64,000 bases of DNA, taken from NCBI RefSeq assembly GCF_002572525.1, contig NZ_PDBS01000001.1, positions 1,798,001 through 1,862,000 on the forward strand. The letters run 5' to 3'. This stretch comes from Natrinema sp. CBA1119 (GTDB lineage: Archaea > Halobacteriota > Halobacteria > Halobacteriales > Natrialbaceae). A program made the position numbers and the translations under genes. Below the pieces are notes generated by a model, which had not been told where the DNA came from, searched no databases, and was given only the letters and a program-made list of their open reading frames with translations. Below are positions 1 to 7,561 of this stretch, one piece after another (positions within the stretch are counted from its first letter, which is position 1; each line of letters starts with the position of its first letter).

Positions 1-22
1 AACGGGGCCGTCGTCTTTATCT

Positions 23-36
23 TTTGACCGGTCAAA
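23..36. promoter_or_regulatory. 14-bp perfect palindrome before the Orc1/Cdc6-like gene
   Basis: TTTGACCGGTCAAA is its own reverse complement and ends 4 bases before the first ATG of the Orc1/Cdc6-like gene. A TATA-like TTTATC lies at 16-21, about 27 nt before the start, so the palindrome covers the expected transcription start. It could be an autoregulatory operator or part of an origin recognition box. Which of these is inference. Confidence 0.5.
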
Positions 37-40
37 TTCG

Positions 41-1069
41 ATGAATATGATACTGAATGACCGGGTGCTCGACGACGAGGAAGTTCCCGAACGCGAGCTC
101 GTCGTTCACCGACGCGACGAACTCGAGGAAGTCCTCGAAGAGTACCAGCTGTCTGCCGAGCAGAAGTCCGCCCGCAACCTGTTCATTACTGGGCCAACGG
201 GAACAGGAAAGACGATGCTCGCGCGTCTCTCACTTCGACTTATTCAGGACCGGACGGGTGCCCGGACTGGGTACGTGGACTGCTGGCAGAACTACAAGCG
301 TGCGGACATTCTCTATGCGATCGGCGACTCCTTGCTCGAGACGCCCGTTCACCCGGATACGACCTCCCTGGACACGGTGATTTCGAAGCTCCAGGAGGAG
401 CCAGGTCAGTACCGCCATCTCGTCCTCGACGAGGCCGACCAGATCGACGATCCCGATCTTCTTCGCGACCTCCACAGTTGCCCCCACCTCCAGCTCATAC
501 TGATCGCGCACACCGAAGAGGACATGTGGGCGACCGTTCCGGGCCACATCCAAAGCCGTGTCAGTGCCGGTCCACTGCTCACCCAGGACAGCTACGATGC
601 GTCCCAACTCGCGGACGTCCTAGAGCAGCGTGCCGATCATGGACTCCACCCGTCGACAATTACTCGGAAACAACTCGAGCGGATCGCCGCTGCTGCAGAC
701 GGGGATGCCCGCATCGCGATCACCACGCTTCGGGTAGCCGTCCAAAGTGGAAATCGCGATGAGAACGCGAGGTCCGTCCAGAATGAGCATATCGAAGCGG
801 CGATTCCCCAGGCCAACGAGGAGATCCATAACCGCAGCCTCGACCGTCTAAACGACGACCAGCAGACCCTCTATGAGATTATCTGTGACCAGGCCCCCAT
901 CGCTCCGGGAGAACTGTACGATGCGTACCGAGATCGCGTCGACGATGCGCGTGTTGAGCGTACCCTCCGAGGGTACATGACCAAGCTCGAACACTACCGC
1001 GTCGTCACCAGCATCGGGAGTGGGAAGGCAAAGCGGTTCCATCCCGGAAACGCGGATCTCGGCGATTAA
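41..1069 (+). CDS. Orc1/Cdc6-family AAA+ ATPase (mobile-element replication initiator type)
   Basis: A 342-residue AAA+ ATPase. The Walker A motif GPTGTGKT is at residues 51-58 and the Walker B LVLDEAD at 127-133. A sensor-1-like LILIAHTEE follows near 150, and the C-terminal 70 residues look like a winged helix. This is the layout of Orc1/Cdc6 initiators, but the protein is shorter than the usual 400 residues of chromosomal copies, which fits plasmid or provirus versions. ATG at 41 and at 47 are both possible starts; the TATA-like TTTATC at 16-21 favours a leaderless message. Its neighbours (PhiH1-type repressor, integrase) place it in an integrated element, where it probably directs replication of the excised form. 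A non-replicative AAA+ regulator is the alternative. Confidence 0.85.
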   Translation: MNMILNDRVLDDEEVPERELVVHRRDELEEVLEEYQLSAEQKSARNLFITGPTGTGKTMLARLSLRLIQDRTGARTGYVDCWQNYKRADILYAIGDSLLETPVHPDTTSLDTVISKLQEEPGQYRHLVLDEADQIDDPDLLRDLHSCPHLQLILIAHTEEDMWATVPGHIQSRVSAGPLLTQDSYDASQLADVLEQRADHGLHPSTITRKQLERIAAAADGDARIAITTLRVAVQSGNRDENARSVQNEHIEAAIPQANEEIHNRSLDRLNDDQQTLYEIICDQAPIAPGELYDAYRDRVDDARVERTLRGYMTKLEHYRVVTSIGSGKAKRFHPGNADLGD

Positions 1070-1169
1070 GATCCTGTGCCGGCTGAATTGGCCAGATAAC
1101 CGTACAACGCGGAAACCCGGAATGACGGTGGATTCTCTTTTGGTATCTCTGTGTGACTGTTCAGATACA

Positions 1170-1433
1170 ATGGCAGCGACAACTGACACCCGAACGATCG
1201 ACGTCGATCTCCGAACCGATATCGAGGCCGACCTTCCTGGAGACGTCCCTCGAGCAGCTACAATCGAGATCGGCTACGGATCGCGTGGGAAGACGGTGAC
1301 CGTTGATCACGGCCAGGAAGAGTGGATATTCGAGTTCGAGGACGGCCAGTGCATAGATCGCGATCCGGCGACGCGTCCGATCCCGCCGTGGATCAGCGAG
1401 GCCATGGACCTGGTCAAAAGCGAGATTCGGTGA
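1170..1433 (+). CDS. small hypothetical protein
   Basis: The 87-residue product starting MAATTDTRTIDVDL is not a family I recognise. It is acidic, mostly predicted beta strand, with two aromatic-rich stretches (EEWIFEFEDG and PPWISEAM) and no membrane segment. The frame is open further upstream, but ATG 1170 gives the most protein-like N-terminus and follows the preceding ATPase gene by 100 bases. It lies between the replication-type ATPase and the convergent repressor, so it is probably a mobile-element accessory gene. Function unknown. Confidence 0.6.
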   Translation: MAATTDTRTIDVDLRTDIEADLPGDVPRAATIEIGYGSRGKTVTVDHGQEEWIFEFEDGQCIDRDPATRPIPPWISEAMDLVKSEIR

Positions 1434-1442
1434 GAACGGATG

Positions 1443-1733
1443 TCAGTCTTCAACCGTGTCGAGTTCCCCCGCCTCAAGCTCCTCGTCAAGGAAAGCCTCA
1501 CCTTTGTCGGTAATCCGATAAAGGCCGTGCGCGACCCGCTCGACGAGGCCGTAATTGGCCATCTTAGAGAGCCGGTTGCTAGCGTAGTTCGCGACCGTCA
1601 CGTCGAGTTCCTCGAGTGCCCCAGGGGTCATATTTCCCTCATCTCGCATCACTTCAAGGATATGCTCGTCTTTGGGGCGCATCCACTCTGCACGTTGTCT
1701 CGCCACGCCGGAGGGTGGTACTGTGGAACTCAT
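1443..1733 (-). CDS. PhiH1 repressor-like winged-helix regulator
   Basis: A 96-residue DNA-binding protein. Residues 19-80 (MRPKDEHILEVMRDEGNMTPGALEELD, then YASNRLSKMANYGLVERVAHGLYRITDKGEAFL) form the winged helix of haloarchaeal PhiH1-repressor-like proteins, named after the immunity repressor of virus phiH. ATG 1733 is chosen; an internal Met at residue 19 is the other possible start. It is transcribed away from the accessory operon starting at 1934. The shared region holds a GTAAATTTAC palindrome at 1772-1781 and a TGCTGTGA/TCACAGCA repeat at 1799-1817. It most likely silences the element's genes, including its own; this role is inferred from context. Confidence 0.85.
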   Translation of the reverse strand: MSSTVPPSGVARQRAEWMRPKDEHILEVMRDEGNMTPGALEELDVTVANYASNRLSKMANYGLVERVAHGLYRITDKGEAFLDEELEAGELDTVED

Positions 1734-1771
1734 AGTATTATCGATGAACCAGTATTTGCGAAGGACAGTTG

Positions 1772-1817
1772 TAAATTTACTCCTAACCCTACTGCTTCTG
1801 CTGTGAGTCTCACAGCA
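1772..1817. promoter_or_regulatory. divergent promoter and candidate repressor operator
   Basis: GTAAATTTAC at 1772-1781 is a perfect palindrome that could act as the TATA region of the leftward repressor gene, about 43 bases before its start. At 1799-1817, TGCTGTGA and TCACAGCA flank a GTC centre, a perfect 8-bp inverted repeat of operator size. A TTAAAA box near 1834 may serve the rightward operon. The arrangement resembles a repressor-controlled divergent promoter. Confidence 0.5.
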
Positions 1818-1933
1818 AAGCATTAGTAACCTCGGGTTAAAACGTTTAGTTGACCCACCCCTTCCGGGCCGCAAAGGTCCGGCGTGCTGGCACACGCCGG
1901 GGTCGGGTCGACCTCTGCTGGAGGTTTCCGACC

Positions 1934-2224
1934 ATGAAGAACGAGAGCACCGGGGTAAATAGATATTACCCCACTGAACGCGGAACAGCCGGCCGTCCCC
2001 ACGGCCGAGATGACACTACGGACACAAGCAGTTCATCGAAAACGCCGCCGCGCAGTAACGCGGCAGCACGGACGGGAGGATATTCAGGAGCCTCGCCCCG
2101 TCCAGTTGAACCGTCCGCGCGCGACGCTGATAACACCAGCGACCCCAATTCGAACTACCTCGAGGCCGTCCTCGAGCGGGCCCCACAGCGCAACGGCAGC
2201 TTCTTCCACGGGGGCTCAACATGA
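1934..2224 (+). CDS. small hydrophilic protein, first gene of accessory operon
   Basis: The product is 96 residues, rich in Ser, Arg, Pro and Gly, low in complexity and probably disordered except for a short C-terminal helix (SNYLEAVLERAPQRN). No family is recognised. ATG 1934 is chosen because GGAGGT lies 7 bases upstream, a clear ribosome-binding site. The stop overlaps the next start as ATGA at 2221-2224, so the two genes are translationally coupled. Confidence 0.55.
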   Translation: MKNESTGVNRYYPTERGTAGRPHGRDDTTDTSSSSKTPPRSNAAARTGGYSGASPRPVEPSARDADNTSDPNSNYLEAVLERAPQRNGSFFHGGST

Positions 2225-3942
2225 CTTGTCCCTACTGCGAGACCGCGAACCATCCGGTCGCAGAGTGTCCCGAACGACACGAGGAACGGGACGGCCTCCC
2301 CTCGGAGCAGAACCCGGACCATTGGATCCTCGAGGATGGGCTCTGGCACGCCTCGATGGCGCTCGAAGACGGCATCCACACCTGCATATGCGGGACCTCG
2401 CTCAGAACGCCCGTCGAGCGGGTAGCTGACGATCTCCGCTACATCCCTGCAGAGTACGATGCTCCCGTCTGCCGAGACTGCGTGGCGACGATCGAGGGCC
2501 AGCGCGCCGAAACAGTCCCCGCTGACGCTACGTTCGAGCGTGCGAGCGAACTCCGAGCCGATGGCGGTGCGTTGACCGAAGGCGAGCTCATCGATCGCGC
2601 TGTTCGCGAAGCCGCCGATCTCGTCGGTGCCGGTGACTCGAACGATGTGGCCGTCGGCTACGTCGTCGACGAACACGAACTCGAGCACCGTCGCGACGAT
2701 GTTCGCAAGCGCCTCGAGGAGCGACTCGAGCTGGAGGTCGTCACCGACGGCGGCATCGATGTCGATTTCGACGCGATCCGCGAGGAGGTGTCGTTCTTCC
2801 TCCGGCGCGCCAACTCGGGGGGTGCAAAGGCGGCGCTGCATCTTCCGGCAGAGGGCGCCACCCGCGAGGATCCCGCCGTCCGATGCAAGTACAACAACCG
2901 CGAGGGAGTCGCGTTCCGGCCGCAGGAACTCGATGCGACGCCAGACTGGCAGCTCATCAAACGCGGCTGCTCGGAATGCTTCGGGACTGCATCCAGACCG
3001 ACCAACGAACAGTGCGGACGGAAGCCATCGGACGTCCTCGAGGAGGCGGGCTTCGACGTCGTCACCGACGGTGGTCGCGATCTCCAGGGACGCCAGGCGT
3101 TCCTCGCCGGCGACGCCCATTGGTGTGATATCTGCTCGAACCCGTTCGACAGCCTCGCCGAGTTGATCCACCACGACTGCAACGACGGCTCTGAACAGAC
3201 CGCAGTTGCCGACGGAGGCCACGAACCCGGTTCGATTGAGACCCGCCTCTCCGAGATCGACAAGCAGGCCGGGGTCATCCTTGAGGACCTCGATGACGAG
3301 GAACTCGAGTCGACCACTCGGCGGCTTGTCGAGGACTACCTCGGGATGATCAAATTCCACACCGAAACCATCGAGTTCCTCCTCGAGCACGGCGCACCGC
3401 CGTACGACAATGACGATGACGACGGTGGCACGCCGATTGCGGTCACGGACGGCGGGCAGTCGGAGCACCGGGCGCGCTGCGAGGACTGCGCCTGGTCGTA
3501 CAGCGACTCGGACCTCGTCGACGTCTCCGACGAGATGGATCGTCACGTGCGCAAGGAGATGCACGACGTCGACCTCGAGCGGGCGGTCGCCACCGACGGC
3601 GGCCAGGAGGCCGCGGCCTACATGAATGAAGAGGTCGAGCTGCGGATCCGCGGTGACCGCGTCCACGTCCAGACGTTGCTCGCGATCCTCAGCGTGACCT
3701 CGAGCCAGATGTCGGGCGGCAAACTCAACCAAGCAGGAGAGCTCGCGAAGTCCGTCCCGGATCAAGTGCTGACTCTCGAGGATGCCCGCGACGCGGCCCA
3801 CTCGATGATCGCCAGCGGAGGCGAAGGGTGGGCCGAAGACGATCCCGCGGAGGTACTCGACGTCGAGTATCGATCAGTCGTCGACGATCGTGGAGTCTCA
3901 GACAGTGAGAACTCCACCGGAACCCGAGGGGATAACCGATGA
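2221..3942 (+). CDS. multi-zinc-finger protein with repeated DGG linkers
   Basis: A 573-residue protein carrying several separate Cys/His clusters: C3/C6 with C16; C55/C57 with C84/C87; C222, C250/C253 and C265; C302/C305 with H317/H318 and C320; C420/C423 with later His. A short linker ending DGG separates the clusters at about residues 114, 176, 283, 331, 410 and 459, usually as V-T/A-DGG. The C-terminal 110 residues (from MNEEVELRIRGDR) lack Cys and may be a separate domain. The gene overlaps both neighbours by ATGA. It is probably a nucleic-acid or protein-binding scaffold of the mobile element; exact function unknown. Confidence 0.8.
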   Translation: MTCPYCETANHPVAECPERHEERDGLPSEQNPDHWILEDGLWHASMALEDGIHTCICGTSLRTPVERVADDLRYIPAEYDAPVCRDCVATIEGQRAETVPADATFERASELRADGGALTEGELIDRAVREAADLVGAGDSNDVAVGYVVDEHELEHRRDDVRKRLEERLELEVVTDGGIDVDFDAIREEVSFFLRRANSGGAKAALHLPAEGATREDPAVRCKYNNREGVAFRPQELDATPDWQLIKRGCSECFGTASRPTNEQCGRKPSDVLEEAGFDVVTDGGRDLQGRQAFLAGDAHWCDICSNPFDSLAELIHHDCNDGSEQTAVADGGHEPGSIETRLSEIDKQAGVILEDLDDEELESTTRRLVEDYLGMIKFHTETIEFLLEHGAPPYDNDDDDGGTPIAVTDGGQSEHRARCEDCAWSYSDSDLVDVSDEMDRHVRKEMHDVDLERAVATDGGQEAAAYMNEEVELRIRGDRVHVQTLLAILSVTSSQMSGGKLNQAGELAKSVPDQVLTLEDARDAAHSMIASGGEGWAEDDPAEVLDVEYRSVVDDRGVSDSENSTGTRGDNR

Positions 3943-4748
3943 CCGCCGACGCCGATGGCCTGCGACGCCTCGCCGACGTCGTCGATGCGCTCGGCGAAAC
4001 GAGGATTGGTGTCGACAGTGCGCAGCTGCTCGAGGCCGACGATACACAGATTCGCGGTCAGGTGTCGGTGACCGTTCCCGTCGACGGCGACCTCGCGATC
4101 GCCGGCGTCGCCGACTCTCAAGAGAGCGACCCGCAGACGACCGACAATCCAGAGTCCGACTCCGAGAGCGACGAGGTCGACGAGGATGCCGCTGATCCAG
4201 ATGGTGAACTGCTTGACCATACGTCGACCGAGGACCTCCAACTCGCGTACGACGAGGCGGACAGCAACATCAGCGCCGCGGCTGACCGGTTCGAGGTCGG
4301 CTACGCCGCTGTCTACCGACGGATGGTCCAACACGGTGTCCACAAAACGGATAGCGAAGACGACAGCGAGGAGGACGGCCCCTCCACCGAGGGCGACACA
4401 CCCACCAGCGATGTCGACTCTGAGTCAGAGGCAGAGGACGACGTCGCTCTCGAGGAGGAGGCCGCGGACGACGACGCTGGCGACGCCGGCGCCGACGTCC
4501 AGGAGGAACCTGCCGATCCCGAACCGATCACCGTCGACGCCGTCGACGATCCGGATGACCCAGACGAGACCGAGCTCGAACTCCCCGATGGGGTGACCAC
4601 GGCCAACGTCGAAGCGGCGGTCGGCGAACTCGAGACGCTCGGTGATGTCAGTGAAGAGATCGGGGTCACTCGCGGCCGGGCCCGAACGATCACGGTTGCG
4701 CTCGGTTGCTACGGTGATGTCCAAGACCTCCCGGCAGGTGGTCGGTGA
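3939..4748 (+). CDS. acidic protein with central HTH-like domain
   Basis: The product is 269 residues. Two very acidic, low-complexity stretches (around 60-85 and 130-205, dominated by Asp, Glu and Ser) surround a helix-turn-helix-like segment at about 88-125 (STEDLQLAYDEADSNISAAADRFEVGYAAVYRRM), which resembles the Fis-type or homeodomain-like HTH that reads DNA by recognition-helix insertion. A second short HTH-like stretch is near the C-terminus (GDVSEEIGVTRGRARTITVALG). ATGA overlaps join it to the zinc-finger gene upstream, and TGATG to the membrane peptide downstream. It is probably a regulator of the element. Confidence 0.7.
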   Translation: MTADADGLRRLADVVDALGETRIGVDSAQLLEADDTQIRGQVSVTVPVDGDLAIAGVADSQESDPQTTDNPESDSESDEVDEDAADPDGELLDHTSTEDLQLAYDEADSNISAAADRFEVGYAAVYRRMVQHGVHKTDSEDDSEEDGPSTEGDTPTSDVDSESEAEDDVALEEEAADDDAGDAGADVQEEPADPEPITVDAVDDPDDPDETELELPDGVTTANVEAAVGELETLGDVSEEIGVTRGRARTITVALGCYGDVQDLPAGGR

Positions 4749-4861
4749 TGTCTGGACACCGCGCTCGTCCCCAGCTGACGCCACTGCAGACGACTGCCCT
4801 ACTCGGCTTCGTCGCAGCTCTCCTCTGGATCACGCTTGCCGTTTACGAGGTGATCGCATGA
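4748..4861 (+). CDS. 37-residue single-pass membrane peptide
   Basis: This short ORF starts at ATG 4748, overlapping the upstream stop (TGATG), and ends at TGA 4861, overlapping the next start (ATGA). The N-terminal 14 residues are basic and polar (MSGHRARPQLTPLQ). Residues 16-35 are hydrophobic (TALLGFVAALLWITLAVYEV), one membrane span. The double overlap within an operon argues that it is translated. Similar tiny membrane proteins are common in haloarchaeal viruses and plasmids. Function unknown. Confidence 0.65.
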   Translation: MSGHRARPQLTPLQTTALLGFVAALLWITLAVYEVIA

Positions 4862-5184
4862 GCTCGACCGAGATCTCGGAGGAGGTCGCTGCTCGACAAC
4901 GCCGGCGCGCACGTGAGATGGCGATCGGCGAGATCTCGCGACACATCCGCGAGGAGAGTTGGCCGATCCGAGTCGGCGTCGACGCCGATCTCCGCGACGT
5001 CTGGCGTCGGGCTGAACCGGTCTACGACCCCAGTGCTGCCAACGGCTGCGTCACTCGGCTAGATCTCGAGACCGAGACCCTGCTGTTGGCCCGGCAGGGT
5101 GGGCTGGTGACGTGCAAGCCGCTGGAGGACCGCTCGCAAACTGACCGTCGATATATCCGCAACCAGGTGACCACTGATGAGTAA
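4858..5184 (+). CDS. small hypothetical accessory protein
   Basis: The 108-residue product starts MSSTEISEEVAARQRRRARE. It has an N-terminal amphipathic helix rich in Arg and Glu and a mixed domain (WPIRVGVDADLRDVWRRAEPVYD). No family is recognised. The frame is open upstream to 4642, but ATG 4858 overlaps the stop of the membrane peptide and fits the ATGA chain seen through this operon. The next ORF starts inside its last codons. Function unknown. Confidence 0.6.
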   Translation: MSSTEISEEVAARQRRRAREMAIGEISRHIREESWPIRVGVDADLRDVWRRAEPVYDPSAANGCVTRLDLETETLLLARQGGLVTCKPLEDRSQTDRRYIRNQVTTDE

Positions 5185-5347
5185 AGCGAATTTTGTAGAC
5201 AGCGACAACGAACTGGAGCCCGAGACGGGGGTCGACGCCCTCGAGGAGAACCGCGAACTCTTCGAGCGCATCGCCGACGCCGGTCTCTCGGTGTCCGAGC
5301 ACTTCCAACGGGCGCTCGAACGCGCCGAGGAGGCCGACGATGAGTAG
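5177..5347 (+). CDS. 56-residue acidic protein, last gene of accessory operon
   Basis: This ORF starts at ATG 5177 within the end of the preceding gene and stops at TAG 5347, two bases from the convergent integrase stop. The product is strongly acidic with an amphipathic helix (ENRELFERIADAGLSVSEHF). Tight coupling to the operon supports expression. No family is recognised. Confidence 0.55.
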   Translation: MSKANFVDSDNELEPETGVDALEENRELFERIADAGLSVSEHFQRALERAEEADDE

Positions 5348-5348
5348 T

Positions 5349-6680
5349 TCAGTCGGGGAGGAGCAGTTGCTTCAGGGCGGGGTTCTTCTCGATCGCCTGC
5401 CGAGCCTCGAGGACGTCCTCGGGATCGACGTCGACGTCCTCGTCGGTAGCACTTTCGGCGATGCTTTCAGCCATATCGTTATCGACATCGTCGACCTTCT
5501 CAGTCGCCTCGAGGGACAGCGCGTTGTGACACCACATGCAGAAGTCCTTTTCACGGGGCGTCTCCCGGTGACAGCGCGGGCACTCGATCGGGCCCGTGTC
5601 GGCGGGTTCGTCGGTTTCGACGTCGAGTCCGTGCATGCGTGCGTACGCGTTCTCGTTCGATTCGTCACCGAACCGAGCCATATACCGAGCGGTGTGTTCG
5701 GATCCACGCTTTCGACCCTGCCGGTCTTCGATCCGAGCGGTCGAGAACCCCTGGGTGACGAGCCAGCGGGTGTTCGACTTTCGGAAGTTCGTCGGCGTGA
5801 CCGTCTTCGAGATCTCGACGCGGCCTGCAGCGTTCTTGAAGTAGTTCAGGTAGGTGTTGTAGCTGGGCCGATCGGGCGAGGAAAGCTTACTCCAGAGGTA
5901 CGCCTGGTCGTCTTCGCTGGCGGGATGATCGTCGAGCCAGCGCTGGAGGTAGGGGACAGAGGAGATCAGATGGACGGTCCGCTCGCCCTCCTTGCCGTCG
6001 ACGTGGAGGCCGATCGAGTGATCACTGTCGAAGACGTCACCGACGTGGAGGTCATAGAGCTCGCCGCCGCGGAGGCCAGCTTCGAACTGGACGGCGAACA
6101 GCGCCTTATCGCGAGGGTTCCGAGCAGCGCCGACCATGTCTTGGAGATCGTCGTAGGTGAGGAGATCGCGTTCACTGGGGACGGGATCGAAGTCGTTGGA
6201 CGTCCCGGTCGGGATCCAGGTAAGCGTCCCGGGCGGCTCGTCCTTCTTGAGCCGGTAGCGCCCGAACGAGCGCAGCGCCGTCCGGTAGTCCTGGTTGGTG
6301 TGCTCGTTCGTATACTCGGAGTTGATCCAGCGGACGATCGCCTCGGCTACGGCCCGGTACTCGAGAGCGAGTCCGAGGAGACCCTGCTGCTCGAGCAGTT
6401 CCTTGACGTCGTCTTCGTCGACGACATCGGCGCCCTCGTCGTTGTCCTCGAAGTCCTCGACCGAGGGCGGGGTGACGAGGGCTGCCATCCGGCTGCAGTG
6501 TCGGAGCAGCTTGAGGTGACGGTGCTCACCGATCTCCGAGGGGACGAGTCGGATGTTGTCGGAGAACTTCAGGAGATGCCGGCGATCGGCGTCGAACTGG
6601 ACGTACCGAGCGTCCTCCCCGTTCGACCGGAGGCGTTCGCGAAGAGTGTCGACCTCTTCGCGTGGGTCTGCATCGGTCAT
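5349..6680 (-). CDS. tyrosine recombinase/integrase with C-terminal zinc ribbon
   Basis: A 443-residue site-specific recombinase of the XerC/phage integrase superfamily. The catalytic Arg is in GLRGGEL (Arg204), a Lys is at 230, the second Arg is in TNFRKSN (Arg300), and the nucleophile is probably Tyr333 (ARYMARF). The usual His before the second Arg is Asn298, and the usual His/Trp of the last box is replaced near QGRKRG. Residues 367-384 form a CPRC...CMWC zinc ribbon, and the tail is acidic. ATG 6680 (MTDADPREEV) is preferred to the upstream in-frame start. It faces inward, converging on the accessory operon, and should drive integration and excision of the element. Confidence 0.88.
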   Translation of the reverse strand: MTDADPREEVDTLRERLRSNGEDARYVQFDADRRHLLKFSDNIRLVPSEIGEHRHLKLLRHCSRMAALVTPPSVEDFEDNDEGADVVDEDDVKELLEQQGLLGLALEYRAVAEAIVRWINSEYTNEHTNQDYRTALRSFGRYRLKKDEPPGTLTWIPTGTSNDFDPVPSERDLLTYDDLQDMVGAARNPRDKALFAVQFEAGLRGGELYDLHVGDVFDSDHSIGLHVDGKEGERTVHLISSVPYLQRWLDDHPASEDDQAYLWSKLSSPDRPSYNTYLNYFKNAAGRVEISKTVTPTNFRKSNTRWLVTQGFSTARIEDRQGRKRGSEHTARYMARFGDESNENAYARMHGLDVETDEPADTGPIECPRCHRETPREKDFCMWCHNALSLEATEKVDDVDNDMAESIAESATDEDVDVDPEDVLEARQAIEKNPALKQLLLPD

Positions 6681-6719
6681 GATTTCGTGACTGTAACCGT
6701 GAAGGAACCAATGGATTGT

Positions 6720-6745
6720 AAGGGTTCGGCTAGAAGCCGGCCCTT
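6720..6745. repeat. hairpin upstream of integrase
   Basis: CGGCT and AGCCG flank an AGA loop at 6727-6739, and AAGGG/CCCTT form an outer arm at 6720-6745. It lies 40-65 bases before the integrase start, so it may be an operator, an accessory recombinase site or part of the attachment region. Confidence 0.4.
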
Positions 6746-6770
6746 GGCTCTCACACATTACCTTAAAGTC

Positions 6771-6854
6771 TATAGTAACAACTGAAACGATTTACACACC
6801 GATCGTACAGCAATCGTTCGATTGGGAGTGCAATGACTTTCAGTGGCTACTATA
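6771..6854 (-). mobile_element. 84-bp MITE-like inverted-repeat element, copy 1
   Basis: The ends TATAGTAACAACTGAA (6771-6786) and TTCAGTGGCTACTATA (6839-6854) are imperfect inverted repeats, 14 of 16 positions matching. The same 84-bp unit occurs in opposite orientation at 10962-11045 with about 80% identity by hand count. Small size, terminal inverted repeats and no coding capacity are the signature of a miniature inverted-repeat transposable element. I cannot name the parent insertion sequence, and no clear target duplication is visible. Confidence 0.75.
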
Positions 6855-6930
6855 GGACGACTCCGTCCAGACAACTATTCCCGTTCCAAGGCGCTATGTA
6901 AGGTTATCGAGAAAATTTGGCACGAGGCGA

Positions 6931-7393
6931 TCATCTACTCCGAATCGTCGTTGACTCGTCGTTCACTTCGAGAATCTCCGCCGCTACGTCCTTTACATAC
7001 TGCTGGTGGGAAGCCGACATCTCTACGCTTTGGGCCGTAGCGAGTTGATCGTTAACGACTGTGTTCTGTTGTGGTCCCCATGTCTCGAGGGGTCGGACTT
7101 GATGTATTCCACCCAGCGCTTGATGCCCTCGAGGCGCTGCTCGCGGTTGCGTTTGCGCTTTGCGTCGAGGTATTCACGTGTTTGGGTTGCTTAAATTCGG
7201 TCTTGAACAGAGACGTGAGCGGCATTGCCGGTCCCCAGAACTCTTCTTCGTCCAGTGTCGCGGCGAGGTCGTCAGCGGTCTCTTTGTCGATCCGTTCGAG
7301 GGGGACATCGACGTTCGTTGGCAGGCGGACGCATAAATCGTCGGGAGCCGCGGTATCCAGGACGGTTCGCTTGGTCTGCCTGTTTGTAGTCAT
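6931..7393 (-). pseudogene. frameshifted remnant of an unidentified protein gene
   Basis: Leftward reading from ATG 7393 gives a protein-like start (MTTNRQTKRTVLDTAAPDD...), but coding sense then moves between frames. One frame carries YLDAKRKRNREQRLEGIKRW at about 7110-7190, and another carries ETWGPQQNTVVNDQLATAQ and continues to TGA at 6931-6933. At least two frameshifts are needed to join the pieces into one product of roughly 150 residues. It sits beside the MITE in an A/T-richer zone, so decay after an insertion event is likely. The family is not recognised. Confidence 0.65.
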
Positions 7394-7561
7394 AGCGCGG
7401 CTTTCCCCGGTCTTCCCTCCGAACGCGACGAAATCGTGCGCACCGTGAACCGTCGCTCGGACTCTTCGTCATCGATGTTCAACTTCGACTCTGAGTCCGT
7501 AGCTAATCTCTTGCTGAAAGGATTTTCTGTGCAGGGAGACGGGTTTCCTTCTGGCCGGAAC

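Noticed and set aside
2155-3801. 548-residue open frame on the minus strand opposite the zinc-finger gene
   Set aside because: It is an antisense shadow: it lacks acidic bias and motifs, and the plus-strand protein has clear zinc clusters and coupled neighbours.
5340-6785. 481-residue open frame opposite the integrase
   Set aside because: The minus strand has integrase motifs and a zinc ribbon; this frame is its shadow.
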